This document shows, one piece after another, positions 41,601 to 53,600 of a stretch of DNA of 64,000 bases. Under the pieces are notes generated by a model. That model worked only from the letters and a program-made list of their open reading frames with translations. It was not told where the DNA came from and did not search any database. This DNA is from CAYLPJ01 sp964385465. GTDB taxonomy: Bacteria > Planctomycetota > Phycisphaerae > SM23-33. Both the position numbers and the translations under genes were made by a program. The DNA is taken from NCBI GenBank assembly GCA_964385465.1, contig CAYLPJ010000037.1, positions 1 to 64,000 of the forward strand, given 5' to 3'. How positions within the stretch are numbered: position 1 is the first letter of the stretch; every line of letters starts with the position of its first letter.

Positions 41601-44600
41601 GGCCCACTTGAGCTGGACGAGGTTCCAGTGGAGCGAGAACTGGAAGTACTGGTGCTCCAACAGCGTATTGAGGACGTAGCTGGGCTCGAAGGTGGTTCCG
41701 AACTGCCAGCTCTGGAGGAAGACCGGCAGGTACTCGCCGGGGATCTCCGCGCCCTTCTCGCCGACGGAATACCAGGAGGTGGCCTCCCGGATGGGCCCGT
41801 TCGTGCGGCGGTCGTACTCGGGCACGCCCCAGCCGGAGGCAGCGCGGTCGAGGTCCTTGGTGAGCTCCGTGAACTCCTCGTAGAGCGCGTCGGTCGGGTA
41901 GTATGCCGGCAACGGCATCAGGGACAGGAAGTTGCGCGCCGCCTTCATGTTCTGGCGGATTTCCTTTTTCAGGGCCTCGGCCCCGGTGACGCTCGGCCAG
42001 GTGTTGTTGATGACGCCGAGGATGGCCGACAGCGCGGCCGAGACGTCCGTGCCGGCCTGCTCCAGGGCCTGCAACTCGTCGCGGAGCAGGTAATCCAGGG
42101 GCAGGAAGTACTGCTGGCGCTGGTTGAAGTACTCGACGAACTTCTTCTCGATCAGCCAGGCCGGCGTGCGGGCGCCGGGGTCGTTGTAGCCGATCTCCTC
42201 GAAGACCGACTGCATCATCTTGACCCACACGTCGCCGTAGCCGTACGCGCCCTTGATGTAGTCGTTGACCATGCCCGCGCCGAGCGAACCGATGCTCATG
42301 CCGTCCCCGAACGTCCCGAGGGCGCTCTGGAAGGCGTTGAGCACGCTGGGGCTGGTCGTTACGCCGGTGGCCGGGTTGAGGAACCGCCCCTTGGCGAAGT
42401 TCGCGGCGCTGCCCATCAGGCTCAGGACCGTCAGGACCGAGCTGGTCGCCGAGACCAGCGTCAGGGCGTCCTGGATGTACTGCATCTCCTGGCGGCTGGC
42501 GGCCACGTCGCCGATGAACATGCCCATCCGCCGGATGTCGGTCTCGACCTTGTTGATCATCGCCTCTTCCAGGTCCGTGACGGCCTGGAGCAAGTCGGCG
42601 GCGTCGTAGCGCCCGACGATGGTCTCCTTGATCGGCGTGTCGATGGTCACCCCGGCCCGCGCGCCGGCATGGCGGGTCCAGCGGGACGTGAAGCCCGAGA
42701 GCTTCGTGCGGGACAGCGTGGAGAAGGACCACGTCCCCTCGACCGTGGCGCCGGGGGCAACGTCGCCGAGGCCGATCGTCCGTGGCCCGGCGCTGGGCGT
42801 CCAGCCGGTCAACACGGTATCGGACCAACCGGAGGCGGCGTCGGGGAAGGCGATCCGAAGATCCCTCGCCGTGCCGTTGCCGATGTTCGTCACGGCCACC
42901 TTCACGTCGAACCTCGCGCCCGGGTCCAGCCACTCGCCCATCACCGGAATGGTGTACTGGACGACCAGCTCGGCGGCCGGGCGGACGTTGAACGTCTCGG
43001 CCGGGCTGACGACGGTGATGTTCCGCCCGTCGATCTGGAACTTCAGCACGGCCTGGATGGAGTAGTCCTTGCCCGAATCGCTGGTCCCGCCGGCGTCGGG
43101 GCCGGGCCTGACCAGCCATTCGGCCGAGGCGGTGCTGTCGGCGGCGATCTGCGTCGGCAGCGTCGAGAGGGCGCTGATGCCGAACTGGCTTGCGTACATC
43201 TGCGCCCCGGCCGGGAGGGTCCCGTCCTCGTTCAGCGGCGCCGAGGAGATGACCAGCCGCCCGGTGGCGTTGTCGAAGGTCCGGTCGTCGAGGACGTTGC
43301 TCAGGGCGATCTTCGCCCGGAACGTCTCTTCCTCGAGGGAGAACTCCTGGGAGAGGCCGAGGCGGTTGGCGTTGGTCGCAGTGGCCTCCGGGGCCTCCTC
43401 GAACCAGCTTTCGATGAACGACTCGCCGTAGGACTCCGGTGCCCCGGGCCATGGGCCGGCGAAGGCCCGCATGGTGTACGGCCGGCCCTCGAACGTGCCG
43501 GCATCGACGCCGACGCGGACGCGGATCGGAATCTCGATATCGACGTAGCCGCCGTCCTCGGTGTAGCCGTACGCCCACAGGTGGCTGTCGAAGATGGCGT
43601 CTTCCTCGACATCCCAGAACGCTTCGGCGTCGATCCGGAAGGTGATCCGCACCGAGCTGTTGGCCTTCAGCTCGCCGACGTGCAGCATGCTCGAACCGTT
43701 GGCGAACTCCACCGGCGTGCGGTTGGTGCTGACGGCCTGGATCGTCACGTTGGTGAGGTCTTCGGTGCCGGTGTTGTTGAGGCTGATGATATCCCGCGTG
43801 TCGGGCGCCTCGTTGGGGGCGTTGTCGGCGTCGGCTGCGCCGAAGATCGGGAAGCTCCCGCCGGCCATCCACGGATGCTGTTTGCCGGCCGTGTAGTCGC
43901 CGCCCGGCCCGCCCGGCAGTGCCCCCGGCGTGCTGTTGTAGGCGAACTCGAACAGCTCGTGCGTATCCCGCAGCCCGGCCTCCAGACCGCGACGGAAACC
44001 GAACGCGAAGTCGTTGGTGCCCGACGCGCCGGAGGCGTAGTAGGCCGGCTCGTAGTGGGTCGAGGCCGCCATGCCGAAGGCGTCGTCGCCGAGGCCGCCG
44101 AGCTCCTCCAGGATACCGCCGGCATAGCACTGCCCGAAGACGTACGTCGTGTGTTTCGCGTTGGCCTGCACCGGCGACAGCAGGGCCTCGAACTGGTCGT
44201 CGTCGATCTGCTGGCCCCAGCCGTTGACGTACTCCTCGCTGTGGTCGAACGTGTCGCCCTCGGCCCCGCCGCCGTGATCGAAGACGTAGAACAGGAAGTG
44301 ATCGTCGCTGGTGATCTCCGAGGCCACCTCCCACAGGACGCTCTGGAGGTTCCCCAGCATCGCCGAGTACACGTGCGACCCGGCCGCGTACGACAGGTCC
44401 GTGTTGACGTACACGGGCTGGCCCTGCGAGTCGGTGCGGCCGGTGTTGGCGTCCGGCTCGGGGGCGGTCCCGTCGGCGTAGAGGATGTAGATATTCTCGG
44501 CCGGCAGGGCGCAGTCGCGGATCAGCACGCGGTAGAGGCGTTGGAGCTCCTGGCCGTAGAGCAGCGAGTTGGCATCGCGGTCGGCGCCGCCGAGGAACAG

Positions 44601-47600
44601 CACGGCGAAGTCGCTTCCGGCGCCGACGGGGATGAAGTACTCGCCGGCGGGCTTGCTGGGGATCAGGCCCGGCTGGTCGTACTCGGAGGTCATCACCAGG
44701 CTCAGGTCCATCTGTCCGAGGGTCTGGCGCTCGGCGGACTCCTGCGTCTCCCAGGACAGCCGGAAGGGCTTGAAGAGAAGCTCGATTTCCAGCTCGGTGG
44801 CCGTCTCGCCGGGGGCAATCTGGACGCTGCCGGAGGCGCTGTCGTGATCCTCGGCGGAGGCGGTGTACTCGTACACACCGGCGAGGACGTCTTCGGCCTT
44901 GGTACGGCCGCCGGCATCGACGGTACCGCTCACCTGCCGGCTTCGCTGGAGGATCTCGTCGGAAGCGACGGACTCGAACGGGCTGGAGACGAGCGTGAGG
45001 GAGACTTCCGCGCCTTCGATGTCGAAGCCGTAGTCGTCGGCGACGTGGACGTTCAACGTGCCGACGATCTGGTCGGTGACCTCGACGAGGACGGGGATTT
45101 CGACGGGGTCGTCGTTGCTGGTGACGGCGATGGTCGCCTCGTAGACGTCGGGGTCGACGCGCTCGCCGGGCTCGACAGTCAGCTCGAAGCTCGACGAGCC
45201 CTCCGGCGCCAGCGTGGTCGCAGCGAAGGTCGAGAGGCTCAGCCAGGGCAGCGACGTGGTCAGCGCGGCGGCGATGCCCTCCAGGTCGGCCTCGCCGGCG
45301 TTGGAGACGGTGATCGTCACGTGCGTACCGTCGCTGCCGGGGATGACGCCGACGTGGATCGCGCCCGGGTCGACGACGATCTCCGGCTCGGGGACGACCA
45401 CCCGCGTGCGGACGGTCTGCGAGACCGATTGGCCGGACCCGTCGGTCACCGTGACGTCGAATTCAGGCTCGATGCCGTCCTCGGCGCCCTCCTCGACGGT
45501 GAAGACGACCTTGAACGTCGTGGTCTCGCCGGGGCCGAGGGTGTCCGTGGACGTGCCCGTCAGGTCCAGATCGGCCGTCACCAGGTCGGCCAGGTCGTTG
45601 TCGCCGACGGTGAATTGCAGGTCGTACGTCGGCATGTTGCCGACGTTGGTGATCCTCAGTTCCGCCTCGCCGTCGGCGTTGGTCACGACCTCGAGGATCG
45701 GCTCGCTCCAGCCGATGAACATGCCGCGGACCTCGAAGCCCGTCAGGGCGGACCGCTCGACACCGTCCACCGCCGTGGTGGCGTCGAGCATGTAGGCCCC
45801 GCCTTCCTCGGACAGCAGCGTCAGGGTGAAGCGGTAGTCGCCCGCGGCGTCGGTGGTCACATCGTACAGCCGCTCGGTGCCGTTGAGAATCAGCGCCAGC
45901 TCGACGTCCGCGCCGGGGACCGGGTCGTCGTCGGCCTGTCGGACCGTGCCGGTAATCTCGATCGGCTCGCCGCGGGTGTACGCGCTCTTGTCCGTCGAGA
46001 GCGTGATCAGCACGTCTTCGGCGACGGAGAATCCCACGTCGCGAGTGACCGTCAGGTCGGGGACGACGGCCTCGATGCGGGCGATGTAGCCGCCGGTGGC
46101 CACCGCGGCGAGGCCCAACTCGTAGACGAACCCGCCGGCGGATTCGTCGTAGGCCATCGCGGCGGAGAGGACCTCCGTCTCGCCGTCGGCCTCCAGCAGG
46201 CGGAAGGTGACCGAGACGCTGTCGTCGCCGAGCAACTCGGCGGGCATGTCGGATTCGGCCACCGTGGCGGTGAAGACGACCGACTCGTCGCCGAGGTACG
46301 TGCCCACGTCCGCGCTGTGGGCGCCGCCGGTGCCGCCGGGGAAGTACGGCTGACCGCCGGTGTGGGCGACCGGCTGGCTGGCCGAGCCGCCGCGGAGCTC
46401 GATGATGTACCCGCTGTCGATCTCCAGGTCGATCGTGCGGGCGTTGTTGGCCTCGCTGTCCTCGGCGACTTCGTCGAGCGGATCGACGGCAGCGACGATC
46501 TCCGCCATGCCGTCGCCGACAACGTCCGGCGTCCAGTCCACGAACCAGTACCGCGTCCCGCCGGCCTGGATGGGGACGTTCTGGCGGATCGCGTCGTGCA
46601 GCTCGCCGTTGATTGACAGCGTGACGTTGAACGGCTCGGCCGTGCGGCCGTCGCCGAGGTTGTCGATCCGCACGGCGAACCGCCCCGGCTGGCCGAAGGT
46701 CGGCGGGTTGGGCGACCAACTGACGCTGCCGATGACGAGGTCGGCGTGGCGGACGTTCACGTTCAAGCTACGCGTGACGGCGTTGTTGGCCTCTTCCTGC
46801 TCGGGCACGGCGTCGCCGGCGTCGGCGACGGCGCGGACCGTAAGGGACCCGTCCTGCGGCGGGGCGAACAGGGCGACCCACTGGCTCTCGCCGGGGGCGA
46901 GGCCCTCGACGGTCTTCGTCCCGACGAGCGTTTCGCCGAGGTAGAACCCCACATCGAACGCGCCGGGGATGTCCACCTCGCTGTCGTTGACCACCGTGGC
47001 CTGGAGGCGGAGCTCGTCGGGATAGTCCACCTGTCCGTCCTGCGGCCAGACGGCGAGGTCGCTGACAACGAGGTCCCCGTAGACGATGTTCAGGTCGCCG
47101 ACGGTGACGTCATGGGTGTTGTTGGTCTCGTCCAGCTCGACGACGTGGTCGATGGGCCCGTCCACGCGGGCGGTGTAGACGTGCTCGCCCTCGGTGGGCT
47201 GCCACTGGATGGCCAGCTCGGCGGTGTTCGAGCCGTCCGCGTGGGGCAGGCCCGTTTCGGCGACGTCGTAGCCCTGGAAGACGCCGTCGACGTAGAAGCT
47301 CACGCGGAACCGCGTCGCGTCCCGCGTGCCGACGTTCCGCACCGCGGCGCGGATCTCGATGGTGTCGCCCCAGTGGACCGGATCTTCCGGCCCGACCGAG
47401 AGGCTCACGTCGTCGATCAAGAGATCGGCGAAGTAGATCTGCGTCGGGTACAGCGCCTGCGTCAGGCGGTTGTTGTCCTCGTTGGCCTCATCCACCCGGT
47501 CAGTCATGTCGTCGGCGACGACGGTGAACAGGTGGTTGTCGATCTCCGCCGTCCAGGCGAAGTTGACGGCCGCCGCCTCGCCGGGCGCCAGCGCGGCCTG

Positions 47601-50600
47601 GACCTCGGTGACCTCGCGGAAGTCCCCGTCGACGTAGAAGCCGACATGGAATGCCTCGTCCCCGACGGCGCTCTCGCCGATGTTCCGCAGCAGGGCCGTG
47701 ACGGTGACCTGCTCGCCCTCGTCCGGCTGGGCGGGCGTGGGCGCGATCGACTCGACAACGAGATCCGGGCGGGTCTCGTTGACGGTGATGAGCATGACGT
47801 CCTCGGCCATCGCGCCGTCGTTGTCCTTGACGATCAGGTGAACCTGTCGCGTGCCGGAGCTCTGGTAGACGTGGCCGGGCGTTTCCCCGCCGCCCCAGAC
47901 GCCGTCGGCGAAGTCCCAGTACTGCGTGATCAGGTAGCCGTCGGGGTCCAGCGAACGCGTGCCGTCGAAGGTCGCCTCGCTTCGGACGTCGCTGCTGAAA
48001 TCGGTCCCCGCGTCGGCGTACGGGAGGGCGTTGACGGTGACGGGAATCTCCATGTTCCCGCCCGGGGAGTCGCCGGGGACCAGCACCTCGATGAAATGCT
48101 CTCCGGCCAGATCCGGCGTCCAGTCGACGACGATCTCCTCGTGCCTCCAGGCGCGGAGCTCGTCGACGTAATGCGTGCCAAGCAGGACGCGGCTGTCGTC
48201 GGGCTTTGTCAGCCAGACCTCGACCGTTCCGCTCTCTGGGAACACGCCGTTGTTGGTCAGCACGGCGCGGACCTTGGCCTTGAGCCCGACGGTCGGCGGG
48301 ACGTCGAGGTACCACACCGGTTCGTACAGCTCGTAGGTCGTCAGGGCCGAGCCGGGCGGCGGCTCGTTGATCTCGTAGGCCTCGGGGTTGCTGAACTTCG
48401 GCTCGCCGCGGGCGTCGAACGCCTCGGTGCTGTAGATGATATGGAACTCATTGGGCACGGCCTGGACTTCCTCGACGTCCAGGGCGCTGCGCAGGTCGAT
48501 GGTGTAGTGCCCCGCCGCCGGCTGGCTGAGGCCCTCGTCGTCGCGGGTGCCCAGCTCGTCGACGAAGTAGAGGTTGCCTCCCTCCTTCCAGAAGTTGTTG
48601 CCGCTGAGGACGGTCGGTTCCTCGCCGGGGCCGTTGTCCCGCGAGATGCTGCGGATGTTCGAGCCCGGCAGCGGGTCGGGCATGATCACGCAGACGTAGC
48701 CGTCCGTCGGCGCAACCTCCAGTTCCATCAGGCGGTCGTCCTGTGTGGGGCTCTTCGTGACCGTCACGTCCTGCGGGATGATGATCGGCAGCCGCAGCCC
48801 GCTCCACGCGTTCAGCAGGTAGTCCGGGAAGCCGTCCTTGTCCCGGTCGATCAGCATGAACGAGTTGTTCGGGTCCTGGGCGTCGGCGAAGAGGTAGTCG
48901 TGCTGGATGATCTCCGTCGTCACGTCAAGGATCAGCGGGTTGATGTCCACGCCCTTGTACGCCCGATGGCTGAACTCGGCCGTGAACTTCGTGAAGATCC
49001 CGTCCAGCGAGGACTGCATGATCCAGTAGCCGTGGGCGATGCTGTGAGGGGCGACGTCGCCGAGCACCAGCCGGACGATGTCCCCGGTCTTGCTGCCGAA
49101 GCTGCTGCCGACGATCCGCATGTCCAGCAGCAGCCCGGCCTCGTTGTCGACGATCTCCGGCTGGGCCGAATCGATCTTCAGGTTCCGCGCCTCGCCGTCG
49201 CCCTCGTTCTCCACCAGCAGCCCCAAGCGGAAGGGAATGTCCGCCAGGACGTTCTTCGGGACGTAATAGTGCAGATACAGCTTGGGCTGGGGATGAACGG
49301 TGATCTCGACGGATTCGGTCTGCGTCTCCTTGAGCTGCCCGCCGACGTAGTAGCTCATCACGGCCTTGCAGAAGTAGCTCTTGCCGGCCTGGTCGGTCCC
49401 GCCGAGCCCGTCGCCGGGGATGAGGATCCACCGGCCGGTCAGCGAATCGAACGCGCCGAGGTTGGCCGAGCCGTCCAGCGCGTCGATGCCGTCGAGCTCC
49501 GGCGGGACGATGTAGAAGCGGTCGGTGACGTCCACACCCTCTTCGTCCGTGACGCGCGGATGGATCGCCAGGCTGACCATGTCCGTGTCGTAACCGCTTG
49601 TCAGCTCCAGGCGGGCGTCGAAGGCCTCGCGCTCCAGCGTGGCCTTCTGCTTGATCTGGATGGTGACGACCTCGCGGACGGTCGCCGGCGGCATGCCCCC
49701 GCCCCCGCCGCCTGGGATCTCCAGTTCGCCCTCGCCCTCGGTGGGGCTGGGAAGCTTCACCCGCTTCTCCCCGTCGCCGTAGGTGACGCGAACCGTCTCG
49801 CCCTCCGCCGACGGGTTGACCAGCGGGATCTTGCCCACCAGCTCGCTCTCGACGTTCTCCTCGGTGACGGGATCGAACTCGATGTACCCGGCCGTGAAGC
49901 GGATGTACGTACTGGTCCCGTCGAGATAGGCGTAATCACCGGGGGCGATATGATAGCTGAGCGTCCGTGTCGTCTTGGCCTCCATGTTGCCGACGGCCCC
50001 GCCGCCGGCCAGTGTGATGCCGGTCGCGCCGACGATCTCGGCGGTCACGTCGGTCAGCCGGATCAGGCTGGGGTTGACGATGATCAACTGATCGCGGACG
50101 GGGGCCTGGAGGTCGTCGGCGACGGCCACCCACGGCGGGAGGAAGACGAACTGCGGCTTGGGGATCTCGACGGCGAAGTCCAGCGTCAGCGTGATGTCGT
50201 AGGTGTCCTCGATGGTGATCGGGGTGACCGTCCACTCGTAGCTCAGCGGGACGGCGACCATCTCGACCTCGATCACGCGGGCCTCGCTGGCGGGCATGAC
50301 CTCGGCAACATCGCGGACCGTCTCGTGCCCGTCGGCGGCGATGCCATAGTCGTACTCGCCGATCGGGGCGTCCTCGACCGTCGCCACGCCGGTCGCGTCG
50401 GTCTTCGCCCGGAAGGTCTTGTGGTACGTGCTGACCTGCCCGTCGGGGCTCATGATCGAAAACGCCTCGCGGTTGACCAGCGTGATCTCGGCGTCGGGGA
50501 CGACCTGCCCGGCGTCGTTGGTGACCACGAAAGACAGGCTGCCGCGGTTGGCGCTGCTGACCTCGACGGTCAACTGGGCGAAGGTCGAGTGCGTCCCGTC

Positions 50601-53600
50601 GGTGACCCGGACGGCGTCGACGTAGATGCCCGGCCGTACGTTCGTTCCGGGGGCGATGAGCACCTCGAACGTCGTGCTCTCGCCGGGGGCCAGCTCGTCG
50701 GCCTCGGGGCCCAGCGGCGTGACCCATGGCAGGACCTCGGGCGCGATGAGCGTGATCCCGCTCATCGTACCCAGCCCGTCGTTGCGGACCGTCACCGTCG
50801 CCGAGTGGGTCGTCCCGGGGTTCAGCGCCACCTTGACGTGGTCCGGCGTCAGCCGCGGGACGGGCACCGGGTCCCGCAGCGTGAACCGCAGGTAGCCCTC
50901 TCGCGTGAGTCCCTCGGCCGTGGTGACCTCGAACTCGAAGCGCGCGGTGTCCGGGGCGTCCTCGGGGATCTGAACCGTCAGCGTGATCGGCACGCTGGCG
51001 CCCGGCTGGAGCGTCTCGGGGATGTCCGTGTAAGTGGCCGTGACGTTGTCGTTCGGGTCGGTGTCCGCGAACGTCAACTGCGCGCCGGTCAGCGGGTCGT
51101 CGCCGAGGTTCGTCAGCGTGACGGTGTGGGTGTAGGTGCTGTTCTTGGTCGTCGTGACGTGGAACCGCCCGTCGCCCAGCTTCATGCCGAGGATGGCGAC
51201 CTCCGTGTGCCCGCTCGTGCCGAAGAGCTGCGTGATGACGAACGCGTCGATGCTGTAGTGCCCCGCATCGCCCCACAGCGGCTGGAAGATGTATCCGAAG
51301 TTGCCCTGCGGGTCGGTGGTGGTGCTGAACGTGCGGGTCCCTTCGTCGAACAGCGCGCCGGCGTCGAAGAAACCGCTCTCGCTCCAGCCCTCGCTGATGA
51401 GGATCTCCACGTCCTGGCCGCCCACCGGCTCGCCGCTGAGCTTCGTCACCGTCCCGCCGATGCGAACCGGCTCGCCCTGGAGGTACACGGCCTTGTCCGT
51501 GTCGATCTCGAAGTTGACCTCCTCGATGACCGTCATGTTGATCAGCTCGCGGCCGAGGTCCACGCCGTCGGTCGCCTCGATGGTCACCGAGTACGTGCCG
51601 GTCCCGTAGGTCAGCAGATCGAGCGAGTAGCTGTAGGTCCGGTCGGACGGGTTGAAGGTCATCGGCACGTCTTCGGCGATCAGCTCATCCGGGCGCGTCT
51701 TCCACTCCTGGTCCTCGGGGTCCCAGTACTCCCCGCCGTGACGCAGGACGTCGATCCAGACGTCGATCGCGCTCTCGGGGCCGATGGGCTCGGGGCTGCT
51801 GCCCCGCCGCACCGTGGCCACGAACTCCGCCACCTGGCGGTTCGTGTAGAACAGCGAGCCAAGCTCGTCCTTCGTCCCGCCGGGGGTCTCGACATCCAAC
51901 ACGAAGTTGTCCCCGACGTGGAAGTCCGCCGCCACCAGGTGGGTGTTGTTGGTCTCGTCCTCCTCGTGGACGGTGTCCAGCACGTCCACCCCGGCGGTGA
52001 TCTCGTGCCCGACGCCCGGATCGACGTCGACCTCCCAGCTCAGCACGAACGGCTGCGACGCGTGCCCGGTGAGCCTGGGCAGCTCCTGGGCGTCCACCTC
52101 CCGGCCGTCGACATAGATCTTGAAGACGAACCCGTCCAGCGTGGAGACGACCGTCTCGTTGGAGACGGTGCAGGTGAAATACACCCTGTCGCCGAACTTC
52201 GGGTTGGCCGGGATGATCTCCACCTCCGAGACCACCAGGTCGGGGTAGAGGATGGTCAACTCGGGCACGTCGACGGTGGCGGCATTGTTGGCCTCGTCGA
52301 GTTCGGCGATCTCCCCGGCCTCGTCCAGTCGGACCTCTGCGGTGTGCGGCCCCGGCGTGGCGCGGGTCTGCACGGCGAGCGTCACGGCGGACCGGGCGCC
52401 GACGAACCGCACCTCGCGCGAGCCGATATACTCCCCGTCCAAGTAGTAGTTCGCCTGGAAGGTCCGGTTGACCTCGACGTTCGTGGGGTTCTCGATGGTC
52501 ACGGCCAGGTCGAGGCTCGAGCCGTCGGCCAGCGTCGTCTCCGCCGGGCGGACGGCCAGGTCGGCCACGGCGAGGTCCGGGTACGCGAGCGTCAGTTCCG
52601 GCAGCTCGACGGACGAGGCGTTGTTGGTCTCGTCGCCCTCCAGCACTGCGCTGACCGGGTCGTCGGCGACGATCCGCAGCGCGTGCTGTCCGGCCCGGGG
52701 GTCGAACGTGAACGTCAGCGGGCGGGCCTCGTCCACCACCAGCTCGGTGACGTGCTTGCGGGTGAGGAACTCGTCGCCGAGATACAGGCTCACCCAGAAA
52801 TCGAACGCGTCGGCGGCGCCGATATTCCGCACCGTCGCCGTCGCCGTCAGGGGTTCCAGGGCACTGACGGTCGTCTCGGGCAGGTCGCAGGCGGCATCCT
52901 CGATGACCAGGTCGGGGAAGTAGATCTGCTGGAGGGTCAGGGCCGTCTCGCCGTCGTTGTTGGTCTCGTCGATCTCGGCGATGTTGTCCTGGATGTCGTC
53001 GGCGACCACCTGGAGCGTGTGCAGGCCCTTGGTGGCCGTCCAGCCGAATGTGACCTCCACGCTCTCGCCGATGTCCAGCAACTCGTTGACCCGCGTGTAC
53101 CCCCGGTAGTTGCCGTCGATGTAGAAGCCGGTGAAGAAGCCGTACAGCGTCGGGCCGTTGCCGACGTTTGTCAGCGTGGCTGTGATGGCGACCTCGTCCC
53201 GCTCCTCCGGCTCGGCGGGGTCCCAGGCCAGATCCGAAACGATCACGTCCGCCCGCGTGTCGTGGACGGTCACCTCGCAGGTCGCCGTCGAGGCCGCCCC
53301 GCGGTTGTCGGTCACCGTAAGCCTGGCCGTGTACGTGCCGGGAAGCTGATACGCATGCGTGGTATCGGCGAACGACGAGCTCTCGCCGTCGCCGAAGTCC
53401 CATGCGTACGCCACCACCGAGCCGTCGTCGTCGGTCGAGGCCGTCGCGTCGAAGACGATCTCCGCGTTCCAGTCGCCTTCACGGTCACCGCCGGTCACCG
53501 CCACCGGCGCCAGGTTCACCGCCGCGCCCGCCGAGGCCGTGTCGTTGCCGGCGTCCTGGTCGTCGGCCGTGATGCCCGCCAGAACCGCGGTGATCGTGTG

